Source: Trachythela sp. YZ-2020
Taxonomy: Eukaryota; Cnidaria; Anthozoa; Malacalcyonacea; Clavulariidae
Assembly (NCBI GenBank): GCA_016169945.1
Contig: JADLSH010000170.1
Span: 1,054,001 to 1,118,000 of the forward strand
DNA length: 64,000 bases
Direction of reading: 5' to 3'
Both the position numbers and the translations under genes were made by a program. Positions 33,331 through 44,279 of the stretch are shown in pieces (position 1 is the first letter of the stretch; each line of letters begins with the position of its first letter). The notes beneath the pieces were generated by a model. It did no database searches, had not been told where the DNA came from, and saw nothing but the letters and a program-made list of their open reading frames with translations.

Positions 33331-34420
33331 CAGGGGCCAGTTGTACGAAGGGAGTTGAACTTAAACAGTGTTTAGCCGCTATCCAGCGGATAAATATCCT
33401 CTCCAACGGTTAGTTAACCAGCAGGTAAAATTGCATTGTACGAAGCTATTTAGCACCGCGTTTAACTATCCGTCGGATAACCTTAAAACTAACTGGGGGA
33501 AACCGGATTTTCCTGAAGTTTCTTACCTCTACATCATCTGTTGCTAGAGATTTTTGCTGTTGGTTGGAATTTTTTCATTCATGCAGTTGTTGCAGTAAGG
33601 AGTTTCGTATCCACTTTTCTGCATTTCGCTTCAAGGACTTTCGGCTTCTTCATGCGAATGCAATAGCAAATACTGTGAGTTGCGTTGTCTTGTTTAGGTT
33701 GATTCAGAAACTGTGACTGAATATTTTGTTCCTTGACCTTGCACTAGATTCTGAATAGTTTTAAGAACATTTTCTCACAAGTTGTGATTGGCTTATGAAA
33801 GCCATTAAGCAAGCGAACCAAGATTTTTTGTCTTTCGGTGTCTCTTTGTCTGTTTATTTGTACACTTGTTTGATTTTCCAAAGGCAAAGTTGTGTCTTCA
33901 TACACTAGTTCATTGTTTGTTTATTAAAATAACTAAAAGTTGGAATTTTACGTAAAGGAAAGGAGAAAAAAAGCCAGAATACTGAACTTGTATAAACCGA
34001 CTGACACCGACATGAAAATAAAATACATTACAACAAAGACATTGCATTGCTAGTTAGATTGGCTGCATGAATGTTAAGACCATGAGGACTCAAGAGAAGT
34101 CAAAAGTGAGTGTTTATGCTTGTCCGATATAGAAAAGGAACTCCCAACAGGGTTTTTTCATTTTTATTATCTGACCCTTCTTTCATGCGAAATATATTCA
34201 TTGTTTTTCTTGACTGAAATTCAAATTTATCCACCAGATAGCGATTTAAACGACCTCAAGACACCATTTAAATTTACCCACCGTTTAACAAAATTTAACC
34301 GGTGGATAGCGCTAAATGGGCTTCGTACAACACGATTTTCTCGAGCGTTTCAATTTTATCCGGCGGATAGGGAGTTAAACGGTGGATAGCGACTTAAACA
34401 CCTTTCGTACAACCGGCCCT
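33331..34420. mobile_element. Non-autonomous DNA transposon with repeated GGATA motifs, no target duplication
   Basis: Terminal inverted repeats: the left end is AGGGGCCAGTTGTACGAAGG and the right end, reverse-complemented, is AGGGCCGGTTGTACGAAAGG. They extend about 150 bp with subterminal repeats of GCTATCCACCGGATAA type and a second internal TTGTACGAAGC. The body is about 1.09 kb without a transposase. Because it lies in LINE coding DNA, the empty site can be inferred: the flanks join to a continuous reading frame with no duplicated bases. Confidence 0.75.
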
Positions 34421-34763
34421 AGTACTTGGAGATTCTTCATTAGCATTGTATTGTTTTGTCTCCCCACACAATCGAAGATTGGGGGTACGAGACTGTTATA
34501 AAAAAGGATTCTTGCATTAAGTGGTAGCAAGTGTTTTATCCTACGTAAGTAAACCTAATCGTTGATTGATTTTAGACGAAACACGATTTATATGTTCTGA
34601 CCAGGTAAAATTGACAGTGATGGTAACACCTAAGTACTTGAGATTGCTAGCGCTGGAGATTTCAGTATTGCTGATGGAAATGGACATCGGAGATACATTG
34701 CATAATTTTCTATTACTGCCTAAGTTCAGTGTCAGCTTATTTTCCTTTAGCCAAATGGCCATC

Positions 34764-35473
34764 TTAAGGAGGCTCCCTACAGTTTTAATTCTGTAGCACC
34801 CAAATGTGCTCTAAGGTCCATTATTTGCTCATTTTGCAAGGTATGGTCACAAGACTTGGCCATCAGATTGCCACAATATTGCGGATTATGAAGAACAAAA
34901 AATGTTGCTAAATATTTACGTTGCCATGGCCATCAGATTGCCACAATATTGCGGATTATGAAGAACAAAAAATGTTGCTAAATATTTACGTTGCCATGGT
35001 AACAACGCGATTTAGATATCGTATTTTTATCTTTCTTAATTTTGTGGATTTCCTTCGGTAAAGCTTTTTTATTTTTTGCACACAAGCACCTAAAGTACAA
35101 AGTATTGAAATATGCGATTTAAAAAAAATTCCTCTGAGCCAAATTTTTTTAAATCTCAAGAAAACGGGTTTTTTGCAATAATTTTATGCATTTTGTGATT
35201 TCTGTATCGTATGCAAATTTAAAAAAAAAATTATTAGAAAAATGTATTTATATTTTGTTTGTGACGTCAGAAAAATCAGGATTTCATTTTTCACGCAAGA
35301 CAAGCCCTCGAATACCCACGCGTGTGGATAACGAAATTTTGGCGGAATCGTGATTCATGAACTCGTGATATAAAAACTATAAAAGGGTTTGTTTATAATA
35401 CATAAACTTCGTTTGTACTTTGTACAACTTTGTACAGCTACAGATCCCGCAACACAGAATTAAGCCTCCTTAA
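34764..35473. mobile_element. MITE with TTAA target duplications (second family)
   Basis: TTAA at 34764-34767 and 35470-35473 flank a 702-bp body with inverted ends GGAGGCTCCCTACAG / GGAGGCTTAATTCTG. It contains a 70-bp tandem duplication (34858-34997). There is no coding capacity. It interrupts the LINE reverse transcriptase. Confidence 0.75.
34858..34997. repeat. 70-bp tandem duplication
   Basis: GGCCATCAGATTGCCACAAT starts at 34858 and again at 34928; the two copies look identical. It lies inside the TTAA MITE. Confidence 0.9.
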
Positions 35474-35640
35474 GTGTCCGCATACAAGGAAACATTGCAA
35501 TTTTTTGTAATACTGGGTAGATCGTTTATCTTTATGAGAGAAAGTAACGGTCCCAAAATGCTTCCCTGGGGGTACTCCATGGGGTAAAAGTATGAAGGTT
35601 GCCTTTTCAAGGTTTGAAGGTTGACTGGTGGCAAGCAAAA

Positions 35641-36078
35641 TCTCGTTTTGGCAGAATTGTATGCTTCAATAACCGTCTGCTCCAGTAATCCAGGTACATG
35701 GTATTAATGTTAGTTGAATATGTTCCACTGAAGACAGTGTGATTATCGTTTCGTCGTCAAGGTTTATATTCGAGATAATAACCGAGCCTTGTGTGAATAA
35801 TTGTTTTAGTACAAATTCATAGGTGATTATTTGGAAAAAATAAAAAATACACATTTCTTCGTCACTTATGTTGAAAACCGGTTTAGGTGTGATTATCGCA
35901 TCATAATCACCTAAAGCGCAATCAAACAGCATGAAGAATTTTCAATGGTCACCTGTGTAATTTACAAATTCTTAATAACGTTAATGGTACAGAATAGTAC
36001 AGTGATAAATGTATCTCTGAACTGTCTGAAAACTTTAGAACTTTGGCGGAGAGGATTTTTGTTAGGTGACAAGAGTTT
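35641..36078. other. Spacer, nothing recognised
   Basis: No gene is assignable. Words such as GTGATTATCG and ATAATCACC recur in opposite orientations (35738-35910), suggesting a small palindromic repeat, but its ends are unclear. Confidence 0.3.
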
Positions 36079-36492
36079 GTGTCAACGACTTGTGCTTGTC
36101 GTGATGCAAATATAGGGAAATCGATAGTGAAGTGGGGAAAACATGGCTTTTTGCTTGTGGCGATGATGAAAGAAGCTACCATCGGCATTGATATTACAAT
36201 TTATATGGATATAGAAAGTAATCCTGGCCCAACAATTAAAGAGAAAAGCTGGTGGACAGTGACAGGGCGAAGTATCACTATTCAGACATTAAGGATTTCA
36301 GGTTCAAGAGCTGGACAAAGTCGTGGAAGGAAGATAAGTTCTATGGTTGACTGTAAGATTGCAACTCAAAGTAATATTGACGTGGTTATTGGTGGAAGAA
36401 AACCCAGAAGGCCCAGAGATAATCCTGAATTTAAACAGATAAGGCAACTTGTTAAATTTCCAAGGTTTGTTGAAAGCAAGAAGGTTTGTTGA
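36079..36492 (+). pseudogene. LINE ORF2 N-terminus with 2A-like peptide
   Basis: The ORF has 137 residues, the first 50 ending in the 2A consensus D-I-E-x-N-P-G-P. In 2A peptides the ribosome skips the Gly-Pro bond, giving two products from one frame; in LINEs the upstream part may act as a signal. Residues 60-130 are basic (RGRKISSMV, GRKPRRPRDNPEF). The frame ends at 36492 because of the 19-bp duplication. Confidence 0.75.
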
Positions 36493-36911
36493 AAGCAAGA
36501 CAGTCTGCGATTCTGCAAATGTAGTCCCAAAATGCTTATTTTTAAACATATGCAGTCTAACGAAAACTGCTAACAATATTAAGGCGACTGTGGCATTACA
36601 CACGGATTTACGCTCACATGATATTGGTATAATATCTGAAACTCATATCAGTCGGGTTATTCCTGATTTTAGTGTTCACATCCCTGATTCTTAATTATAT
36701 CCAAGTGAGTAGATATATACACAATTTTAAGACCTAACCAGGAACGATGGAGAATGCAACAGGTTTATATCTACGCACTTGGATTATCCACCAAACCCAG
36801 TATTCTAGTTCAACCAAGTGAAGTGCAAAAAAAACTTTCAATTTACCTTATCACAACCCGCACACCCGATAACCTATATATACAGAACTTACGGTTACAG
36901 CTCAGCAACTG

Positions 36912-36984
36912 GCCTCTGTAGCTCAGTTGGTTAGAGCGCTGCACCAGAATCGCAGGGCTGTGGGTTCAATTCCTGCCAGAGGAC
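36912..36984 (+). ncRNA. tRNA-like SINE head, unit 1
   Basis: The 73-nt segment starts GCCTCTGTAGCTCAGTTGG and contains the A box TAGCTCAGTTGG and B box GGGTTCAATTCC. The acceptor stem pairs 6 of 7 bases and the D stem is perfect. The anticodon loop would be CCAGAAT, lacking the universal T33, so this is a promoter-bearing SINE head and not a working tRNA. Confidence 0.75.
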
Positions 36985-37182
36985 CTAGTGTTGCATTTTT
37001 TCGCAACCGTTCCTGGTTAGGTCTTAAAATTGTGTATATATCTGCTCACTTGGATTATCCACCAAACCCAGTATTCTAGTTCAACCAAGTGAAGTGCAAA
37101 AAAATCTTTCAATTTACCTTATCACAACCCGCACACCCAATAACCTATATATACAGAACTTACGGTTACAGCTCAGCAACTG

Positions 37183-37255
37183 GCCTCTGTAGCTCAGTTG
37201 GTTAGAGCGCTGCACCGGAATCGCAGTGCCGTGGGTTCAATTCCTTCCAGAGGAC
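37183..37255 (+). ncRNA. tRNA-like SINE head, unit 2
   Basis: Same as unit 1 with a few changes (CACCGGAATCGCAG in the anticodon arm). A and B boxes are intact. It ends CAGAGGACC without a genomic tRNA terminator. Confidence 0.75.
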
Positions 37256-38399
37256 CTAGTGTTGCATATTTTGCAACCGTTCCTGGTTAGGTCTTAAAAT
37301 TGTGTATATATCTACTCACTTTGATTATCCACCAAACCCAGTATTCTAGTTCAACCAAGTGGAGTGCAAAAAAATCTTTCAATTTACCTTATCTACAGGA
37401 TATTACAGATGACTTCCTTGATGAGAATCCTAATTGCATTGTGGTGCTTGACGGAGACTTAAATAAACTCAATGCAGATATTTTTTGGCAACAAAACTGG
37501 GATTTGATGCTTTAGTTGATTTTCCAACGAGAGGTAACAATATTCTAGATAATTGTTTAACTAATTGCCCAAGCCATTTGTGTTATGCTGCAGACACTAC
37601 CATAAAAACTGATCATAGACGTGTTGTGTTACCTCCTGTTAATAAACTTAAGCCTGTTCGTATGAAGCGTGACTTACTTTAAGAATGGCAAGACCGTTGG
37701 AAGTATGTCAACGATACTAATGCCGCTGAATGTATTGTGCCAAACTGTACATCTCGCCTTCAAGAAGTTGTGAATGAAGTCACTACTTGGACTATTAATA
37801 ACATGAAACTTAATATTTCCAAATGCAAAGAGTTAATCGATTTTACTAAGGATAAAATATCTTTTCAGCCACTGTCAGTGTCTGGTAACCCAATTAAGCT
37901 CATCGAATGGGAAAATAATTTAGGTCTCGTGGTCCAAAATAACCTAAAATGGCATTTACATGTGGACAATATCGTTAAAAAGTCAAGTAAACGGTTGTAT
38001 ATGCTGAGGTTATTAAAACGGTCTAAAGCGGATTATGAAGACTCTGATCGTTGTGTATACTACTGTAATAAGACCAATACTTGAGTATGCTTGCCAAGTG
38101 TGGCATTATAACAGTCAAAACTTTTTATCTGAAGACATTGAACGAATACAGAAACGCACACTAAAGATCATCGTCCCCCTCTCAAGGTATGGTGAGGCTT
38201 TAATGATTACGGGATTATGATGCTTTGGGTCGAGAGGAGAGGAGGGGAGTGTTTGACCAAGAGTCACATATTGTCACACAAGCAGGAGGAAGTATCACAT
38301 GCAAATCCATATTCTATTTGAAAACTATATATTATGTAAGATTATTAATCTTTTTGAACGAGATGCCGAGAAAAATCTTGATATTTACCCATGCACCAT

Positions 38400-38582
38400 A
38401 TACTGGCATCACTCCCATCTTATATACCAAACTTGCGGTTAATAGCTCAGCAACTGGACTCTGTAGCTCATTTGGTTAGAACGCTCCACCAGAATCGCAG
38501 GGCTGCAGGTTCAATTCCTACAAGAGGGCCTAAGTTGCATTTTTCGCAAAACTGCTCCTGGCTAGGTCTAAAAATGTATATA
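38400..38582 (+). mobile_element. Diverged tRNA-derived SINE copy
   Basis: The tRNA-like part is at 38457-38529 (GACTCTGTAGCTCATTTGGT, GGTTCAATTCC), preceded by the family's GCTCAGCAACT and followed by CGCAAAACTGCTCCTGG. It is more diverged than the array units and adjoins the next LINE at about 38583. Confidence 0.8.
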
Positions 38583-40040
38583 ATGCGCATGGTCCAGACA
38601 ATATCCCAGCTCGTTTGTTGAAAGAAACGGCCATGCAGATTCCCCCATCACTCTGTACTATTTAACAAGTCTCTACGAGTTGGCGTTCTTCCTGGTGACT
38701 GGAAACTTGCAAACGTGGTTCCTGTCCATAAACATGGAGATTTCGCTGTTATCACTCATCTCCAAGGTTCTTGAACGTTGTGTATTCAATAACATCAAGT
38801 ATCACATATGTGAACAGATAAATCCTTGTCAAAACGGGTTTATGCCTGGGAAATCGTGCATCACTCAACTTATTGAAGTTCTCGAACATATAGGCTGTGA
38901 GTTGGATTGTGGCAAGCAGATTGACGTACTTTATTTGGACATGTCCAAGGCGTTCGATAAAGTAAGTGACGTGGAGTTATTACATCGCCTTCACGAAAAT
39001 TCGGGTTTGGAGGGAGCGTTCTCGAGTGGTTCAGTTCCTATCTGAAAAATCGATACCAGCAAACAACCGTTCTTGGAGCAACGTCAAGACCACTTCCAGT
39101 AACATCAGGAGTGCCACAGGGGTCGATCCTCGGTCCGATGTTGTTCTTGCTGTATGAGAATCATCTCTCCAACGCTGTGAGTAACTCAAGGATTGCTACA
39201 TTTGCTGATGATACCAAGATCTTCAAGACCATCAATTCCAGCTCTGATACTTCGGCTCTGCAGAATGACCTGTCAAACTTTGAGGAAAGCTCGATCGACG
39301 TGAACCTGGAGTTAAATGTAGGAAAATGTAAAGTGTTGAGAGTCACCCATAAGCACTACAAAGTCATCTACCTGTATACACTACATGACACTCTCATAGA
39401 AAGCACAGACTGTGAGCGTGATCTTGGAATACTAACATCATCTGACCTAACTTGGTCTAAACATGTTGAGTATCAGTGCTATTAGGTCTTATTCCATTGA
39501 GTTACTGGCATGAATTATTGGACATGGTGGTATACTACAAACTTATCCACGGACTTCACCAGCCAATGCCAACAACCGAAGAGAAACACGATCATCCGAT
39601 CCTGACCATTTGACATTTGTGACAATGCGGTGCAAGACTACCACCTTCCAGAAGTCGTACTTAAATAGATCTACCAGACTGTGGAATGTACTACCGAAGG
39701 ACTTGACAGGCAAAAACACCAGCCTCAGTCAGTTCAAAAATGGACTTTTCCTCTACTATAAATTAGCATTAGAAACATTATATGACGCAGATGATCCAAG
39801 AACATGGAAATCTATATGTTTGTCTTGTAACAAGTCTTGTAATCTGTTCTGTGAAATATTGTGTTGTTATTAGTTTAAAGTGTGTGTGACGTCGTATTGT
39901 ATATGTATAAAGGGCTGCTGTAATTGGAGAAAGCTGCAGCGTGTGTCCCTGCCATTAGAATATCTATGTTCTACATACAGTATATGTCCTTTGTGTGTTT
40001 ATATCTAGCATGTTTATTGGCAAAGTTAAATAAATAAATA
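38583..40040 (+). mobile_element. 5'-truncated CR1/L2-like LINE
   Basis: Reverse transcriptase coding starts abruptly (HGPDNIPARLLKETAMQIP-type segment at about 38590). It continues with LLSLISKVLERCVFNN, CITQLIEVLEHIG, YLDMSKAFDKV, GSILGPMLFLLYENHL and the catalytic FADDTKIF at about 39205. The C-terminus (STRLWNVLPKDL, DDPRTWKSICLSCNKSC) ends at 39873. The 3' end is the (TAAA)n tail at 40027-40040. Frame breaks lie near 38700, 39045 and 39485. It is the same family as the LINE in the Polinton integrase. Confidence 0.85.
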
Positions 40041-40850
40041 AATTTCTGTTCGAGTATTCCATCCACTAACACCTTCTACTATATATTATGTACCTTGATA
40101 TTTCTCGAGAACACTAAAGTCAACAAACACTTGAATGGGAAACTTGTAAATCTAGGTATAGGAATCTACTGTGACAGAAGTAAAAATAAATAAAGGACTA
40201 AAGGTTGTTCCAGCACACACTCTCAAATTACTAATTATTTATATCATTGTGAGGTAGGCTGAGAGTCGCATAATTTTTGAGTGAGTGTAATGATAGCTGT
40301 CACAAGGGGATTAGGGGTGGCAAAAATCACCAAAAAGCATCGCATATTCTCTGGAAGGCCTCCTTTTCATAAAAAGATATGCATTCATGTGAGGCTAAAA
40401 GTTAATTATTGTAATAACAATACCTCAAGTGTATTTATTCTGATGAATTTGTTATTTAAAATCTGAAATATTCTTATAATTATTTAATTATTTGATGCCG
40501 GTTGATGGTAAAGTATACAAGGCCATTTTTCGGATAGTACTGTTGAAGCTAAAGAGAAAACCATCACCAAGTTGCATACATATTGGCCCTGATGTTTATG
40601 AAAATGTTATTTACCCTATGCCAATATTAAAGGACAACTCACAAAGTCAGCAAATAAATTACAATTTACTACGGCCAAACTTACAATACAAGCGAGGATG
40701 TAAAATAACAAAGAGGGAAGAGACAGGACGATAATCTTACACGGAGTACATAACTAGGCGTGACTAGCATCGCAGGCGCGTATAACAATAACGATAACAA
40801 ACTATGGCGTGACTACTCTTTCTGTCTTTATTTACCCAAAAGGGGAAACT
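40041..40850. other. No recognised gene
   Basis: AT-rich DNA with two short chance frames. Nothing in it resembles a known domain. The last 100 bases probably belong to the gypsy element's 3' side. Confidence 0.4.
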
Positions 40851-40912
40851 GTTCGTGCTAGGTAAGACTGTTCGAGCTAGATAAGACTGTTCGTGCTAGA
40901 TAAGCAGATAAT
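40851..40912. repeat. Three copies of a 22-bp repeat
   Basis: AGACTGTTCGTGCTAGATA repeats three times with small changes (CTGTTCGTGCTAGGTAAG, CTGTTCGAGCTAGATAAG, CTGTTCGTGCTAGATAAG), just downstream of the gypsy integrase stop. It may be part of the LTR or 3' UTR. Confidence 0.75.
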
Positions 40913-42130
40913 AACATAACTAGATAACAAAGTCCTGTAAGTGAGCAGGAGGTTTACGCAGGCGAGTGGAACGACGTGGGGCAGTATGTGGGTCTTCGGT
41001 TCCAGGAGACGGACAGGTGGTAGGTTTGGAACATCGGTTGAGTGTTCGTTCGGTGCAGAAAAGGGGCTGTGTTCTGGATCAGCTTGCATCACGTCGATCA
41101 ATGGGTTAGGCGAACATGGGGTATGACTCGCGAGTGGATGACGAGTATCAGTATTCGGTGGTTTGGACAGCTCTTCTGGGACTCGTGGTGGGAGGGGAGG
41201 CTTGGGTTCAACGGCTTTGGTAGACTTGTTGTTGTACGGTTGATGGAGGCGAGGTATTGGTGGAGAAGGAGCTGACTTGTTGTTGACACGAAAGCACTCT
41301 GCTAATTTGACGCGATAAGATGTGGATCGGAGTTGGGAACCAGTAAACGTGCGTACATTGCACCATAAGCCATCAATAGAAACAACCAAGTATCGATCAC
41401 GGGCGTGAGTTTTGGAACCATCTGAAGTAATATACACTAAGTCGCCAATTTGAACGGCGAGGGGTGAAGGAGGCTGGCCACTGGGTGTTTTGGACTTCTT
41501 GCTGGCAGGGTGGTTATGAGTACGATGTAAATGCTGTTGCCTGATCAGGTGGAGGTCGGAGATGGGAAGTTGACTGTTGGTAAATTGATCGCGTTGGAAC
41601 CACATCTCATGGGCAGACAAACCTCTGTCACATATACAGGTATTCAGGTTAGCAGTGGCGATTGCAAGTGTTAGAGGAGAAGCAGCACCATCTTCTGGGG
41701 AAATGCGGAGTAGTTCATCTCCGAGCTCAGCGATACATTTCTCAGCTACCGGATTCTTGTGAACATTCTTTACGCTACCAATCTCGAAGGATACCTTATG
41801 GCGTCGCAGTTCTTCGTCGTTAGCTAGAGCAGCAAACCCAGGAGCAGGATCAACTCTAATAACTGCACAGGGACCAGAAATCGGGCATAATTCAAGGCAG
41901 AGGCGGATAAGACCAGCACAGAGGGTATTGCGGCGTTCATCTTCTATAATGCAGGATGTGGTGAAAGAAGAGGTTGTCTCACAAACGACAAGGACGAGTT
42001 GTTTGTTTCTCTTCATCACGTCTGCAGCAAATGATATACCAACTGCGGCTGGTAGGTCTGATGTGGACTGTTCGATCAAACAGGTGGGATCTTCTTGAGG
42101 GAAGCACATAAGTGGCATGATTGCGTGCAA
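40877..42130 (-). pseudogene. Gypsy integrase and C-terminal tail
   Basis: 417 residues. Candidate catalytic residues are the Asp in VGISFAADVMKRNKQ, the Asp in VIRVDPAPGFAAL and the Glu in NPVAEKCIAEL. A C-terminal SH3-like part follows (VQIGDLVYITSDGSKTHARD, YLVVSIDGLWCNVR), and then a proline-rich tail. It is the longest open block in the element. The start is arbitrary: the frame continues from the H2C2 region after a one-base shift near 42076-42130. Confidence 0.8.
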
Positions 42131-43088
42131 CGATCCAGAGATTTGTCGAGGTCCAAGGCGTAGAAATAGCGGAGGACAACTTGTGTTAGCTGGTGACGAG
42201 ACGGGTGGCTAAGTTTGACATGAAGTGCAGTCAGTAGACCATCTATTATAGGGCGAGGGACAAGGATACATTCACGAGAAGGACTTGGAAGGGCGGGTGC
42301 CTTGCTTGAGGTGAGAGTGGACACGGCGCAGGTCTGGACATTCTTGTTGAGTTTGTAGCCACGCCGACCGGGTAGTGAAAGGAAGAGTGACAGAGCCAGA
42401 AACTACGTCATGGATGGAAATGGGACGGACAACTGAATCTTCGGCTTTCGAAATGAAGGAGCAGATCTGACAACGAGAATCGTCACAGGGTGGAGCATTG
42501 CAGCTGGTGAAGTCAGATGGTAAGTTAGCAGAACCGGCAAGGTGGCAGAGTGATGTCTGGTAACGGCTGACGGTCGAAAGGAATGTAGTGACACGCGGGC
42601 TTGAAGAGAATTGGCCATGACAGAGCTTTTCAAAGGATTGGACACAAGGCTTGCTGTCTGTGAGGACGCAGGTCTGGATCTTGGATTGGATGATATACGG
42701 CGCAAAGTGCTTAATAGCTGAAGCGATGGACAGTGCTCATTTCACAGGGGAGCCAAGTTACCTGGTGTTTTCTGCTCTTTGCGCTGAAGAAACCGGCGAG
42801 AAGCAATTTGTTGTTGCGGAGGGCGTAGAGTGTTGCACCAAGACCAATCATTTTCACGGAGCCATCAGTTACAATCCAAAGTTGGTCTTCAGGTTTTGGG
42901 ATCACAATGGATTTGTTGGATGATAATGCCTTTTGAGCCTGGTGGAAGGAGGTGATGAGGTATTCAGACCAGATGACAAATGGTTTTCTTGGCAGAGACG
43001 GATAACGGTATTTGGTAAAATGACTGGGACAGGTCTGACACAATGATGTATCGCCAGCAGGCAATCTTACGAAGGGTGGAATCAACAT
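42076..43088 (-). pseudogene. Gypsy RNase H and integrase zinc-binding region
   Basis: RNase H is read at 42711-43088 (DQLWIVTDGSVKMIGLGATL, WLPCEMS). The following frames carry [20 protein letters not shown] and then an H2C2 zinc-binding segment, HPSRHQLTQVV ... CTQSCHLC. Three frames are used, with shifts near 42705 and 42400-42330, so no intact protein is made. Confidence 0.75.
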
Positions 43089-43867
43089 CAGGCATCAATG
43101 AGGGCTGGGGTTTACTGTATCTCCCTACATCAGTGAATGCAGTGACAAGACGGAATCCCCCACTCCTTTTCTTGATGAGGAAAGATGGGTTGAGGTACTC
43201 AGCGACAACGTTAAAGTATTCAGGACGCTGAAAAACTCCTATGGCTATGGCTTCGAGTTCATCGAACTTGGTCTACAGCTGCTCTAACTGGTCTCGGGCA
43301 TACTGCAGCATGCGTCCTTTGCGTTGAGGGGGTTGGACTGGACCCATGTTTACCACGCCTTCCAGAGGGCCAGCGGAACCGTTGTATCCTGGTATAACTG
43401 GGTCAAAGACACGGTTGAATTATTTTGATAAGCCAAGAAAGCTAACCTTCTCATCGGGAGACAGTAAGTCATCTGGGTCTACAGAAACGTTCTCAGAATG
43501 ATGTGTTGGCCAGGGGTCTTGGAAGGGTGGGGCCACAAGAGCGTGAATCAGGAGCTAAAAGTTTAGGAGATGAGTCATACGTAACTAGGCGAGCCTGGCA
43601 AATATGATCGTTCTTTTTAATGAAGATAGGCTCAGCCGAGGAGTTAAGAGGTCTGAGCTTTCCACCGACCAAGTCGAGAATGCCAGGTGCGGGCCAGGCA
43701 TGTGAAGACTTGACTGAACCACATAAGGCAGAGTCCACTCGAGGTTCAACAGCGAGTTGGGCATCAGATGGAAAGTCAGTGGGGACATCAATCTCAAGGA
43801 AACTACCAGGCCAGATGGTGGTGTTTGGCAGAAGGGGCACGCAATAGTTGGCAACATCTGACTGCAT
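43020..43867 (-). pseudogene. Gypsy reverse transcriptase, deleted
   Basis: Upstream linker in 43493-43867 ([13 protein letters not shown] region is not present; it reads SFLEIDVPTDFPSDAQLAVE). The reverse transcriptase blocks [19 protein letters not shown] and [20 protein letters not shown] are read at about 43020-43230. The palm block with Y-x-D-D is missing: coding jumps straight to RNase H. A stop-rich stretch lies at 43260-43490. Confidence 0.7.
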
Positions 43868-44255
43868 GGTATTTGGATGGATTATTGGAAGGACCGTAGA
43901 GAACGTCAGAACCAGCGATTATAATTTCATGCTTGGCAGGTCGGACAGCAATGTCATTAAGGGACATAACTGGTGGTCGGGCCAGAATATCGACGTCAAG
44001 ATCTTCCACAACAAGGGCTTCGAGAGTTAGGGTCTTGCCATTACGAGAAAATGACAAGCAGGTTTCACCAATGATGGAAAGGGGGGTACGGCCATCAGCT
44101 TGAAGTGCAAGTTGTGAACTCTTGGATATCTTGGCGCCTATGTAGGAAGCGAGAGAAGCCTTTATCATATTTGTCTCTGCGCCAGTGTCGATGGTAAGGC
44201 GAAGGGGGTGGTGATCAAAGAAGACATGAAGGTATGGTGATTGGGTGACATTCAC
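43803..44255 (-). pseudogene. Gypsy aspartic protease
   Basis: 150 residues with the retropepsin active-site motif LTIDTGAETNMI (residues 20-31) and a second conserved part, LEALVVEDLDVDILAR. It would cut the polyprotein. The frame overlaps the start of the reverse transcriptase block by about 65 bp in another frame. Confidence 0.8.
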
Positions 44256-44279
44256 ACGTCAAGTGTGATGACTGGCAGA

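Larger units (their letters stand above)
32850..35640 (-). mobile_element. LINE fragment (-) holding two DNA transposons
   Basis: The LINE 3' end is the (ATT)n tail near 32850-32872. C-terminal ORF2 coding is at 33022-33300 (LYHRCLLVFKCINNL, YNTRNRENLRLP). It continues beyond a 1.09-kb insertion at 34422-34762 (WLKENKLTLNL, LKYLGVTITVNFTWSEH). It resumes beyond a MITE at 35474-35640, where the reverse-transcriptase block G-S-I-L-G-P-L-L and the catalytic Y-A-D are read in two frames. The MITE is inserted at the active-site YADD motif. About 25 codons appear lost at that junction. The 5' part and endonuclease are absent. Confidence 0.75.
36696..37391 (+). repeat. Tandem tRNA-derived SINE array, with an inverted head
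   Basis: Two plus-strand units with a 271-bp period each hold a tRNA-like part, then CGCAACCGTTCCTGGTTAGG, GGATTATCCACCAAACCCAG and CAACCCGCACACCC. Before them lies an inverted partial copy (36696-36750: CCAAGTGAGTAGATATATAC, CCTAACCAGGAACG). A third, partial forward unit ends at about 37391. The array sits in the endonuclease region of the LINE. Confidence 0.85.
36079..38220 (+). mobile_element. LINE with 2A motif, split by a SINE array
   Basis: ORF2 starts at or before 36079. The 2A-like motif YMDIESNPGP lies at 36202-36231 (residues 42-51). A basic linker follows, and the endonuclease begins at about 36520 (LFLNICSLTKTANNI, IGIISETH) after a 19-bp tandem duplication that shifts the frame (36462-36500). 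A tRNA-SINE array occupies about 36696-37391. The endonuclease resumes at 37392 (FLDENPNCIVVLDGD). Most of the reverse transcriptase is deleted near 37680, and the C-terminal region remains (MKLNISKCKELI, RPILEYACQVWH) to 38220. 2A peptides are known from CR1-like LINEs of marine invertebrates. Confidence 0.8.

Noticed and set aside
36912..37255. Functional tRNA genes
   Set aside because: A and B boxes are good, but the anticodon loop lacks T33, the acceptor stem has a mismatch and the segments sit inside 271-bp repeat units, so they are SINE heads.
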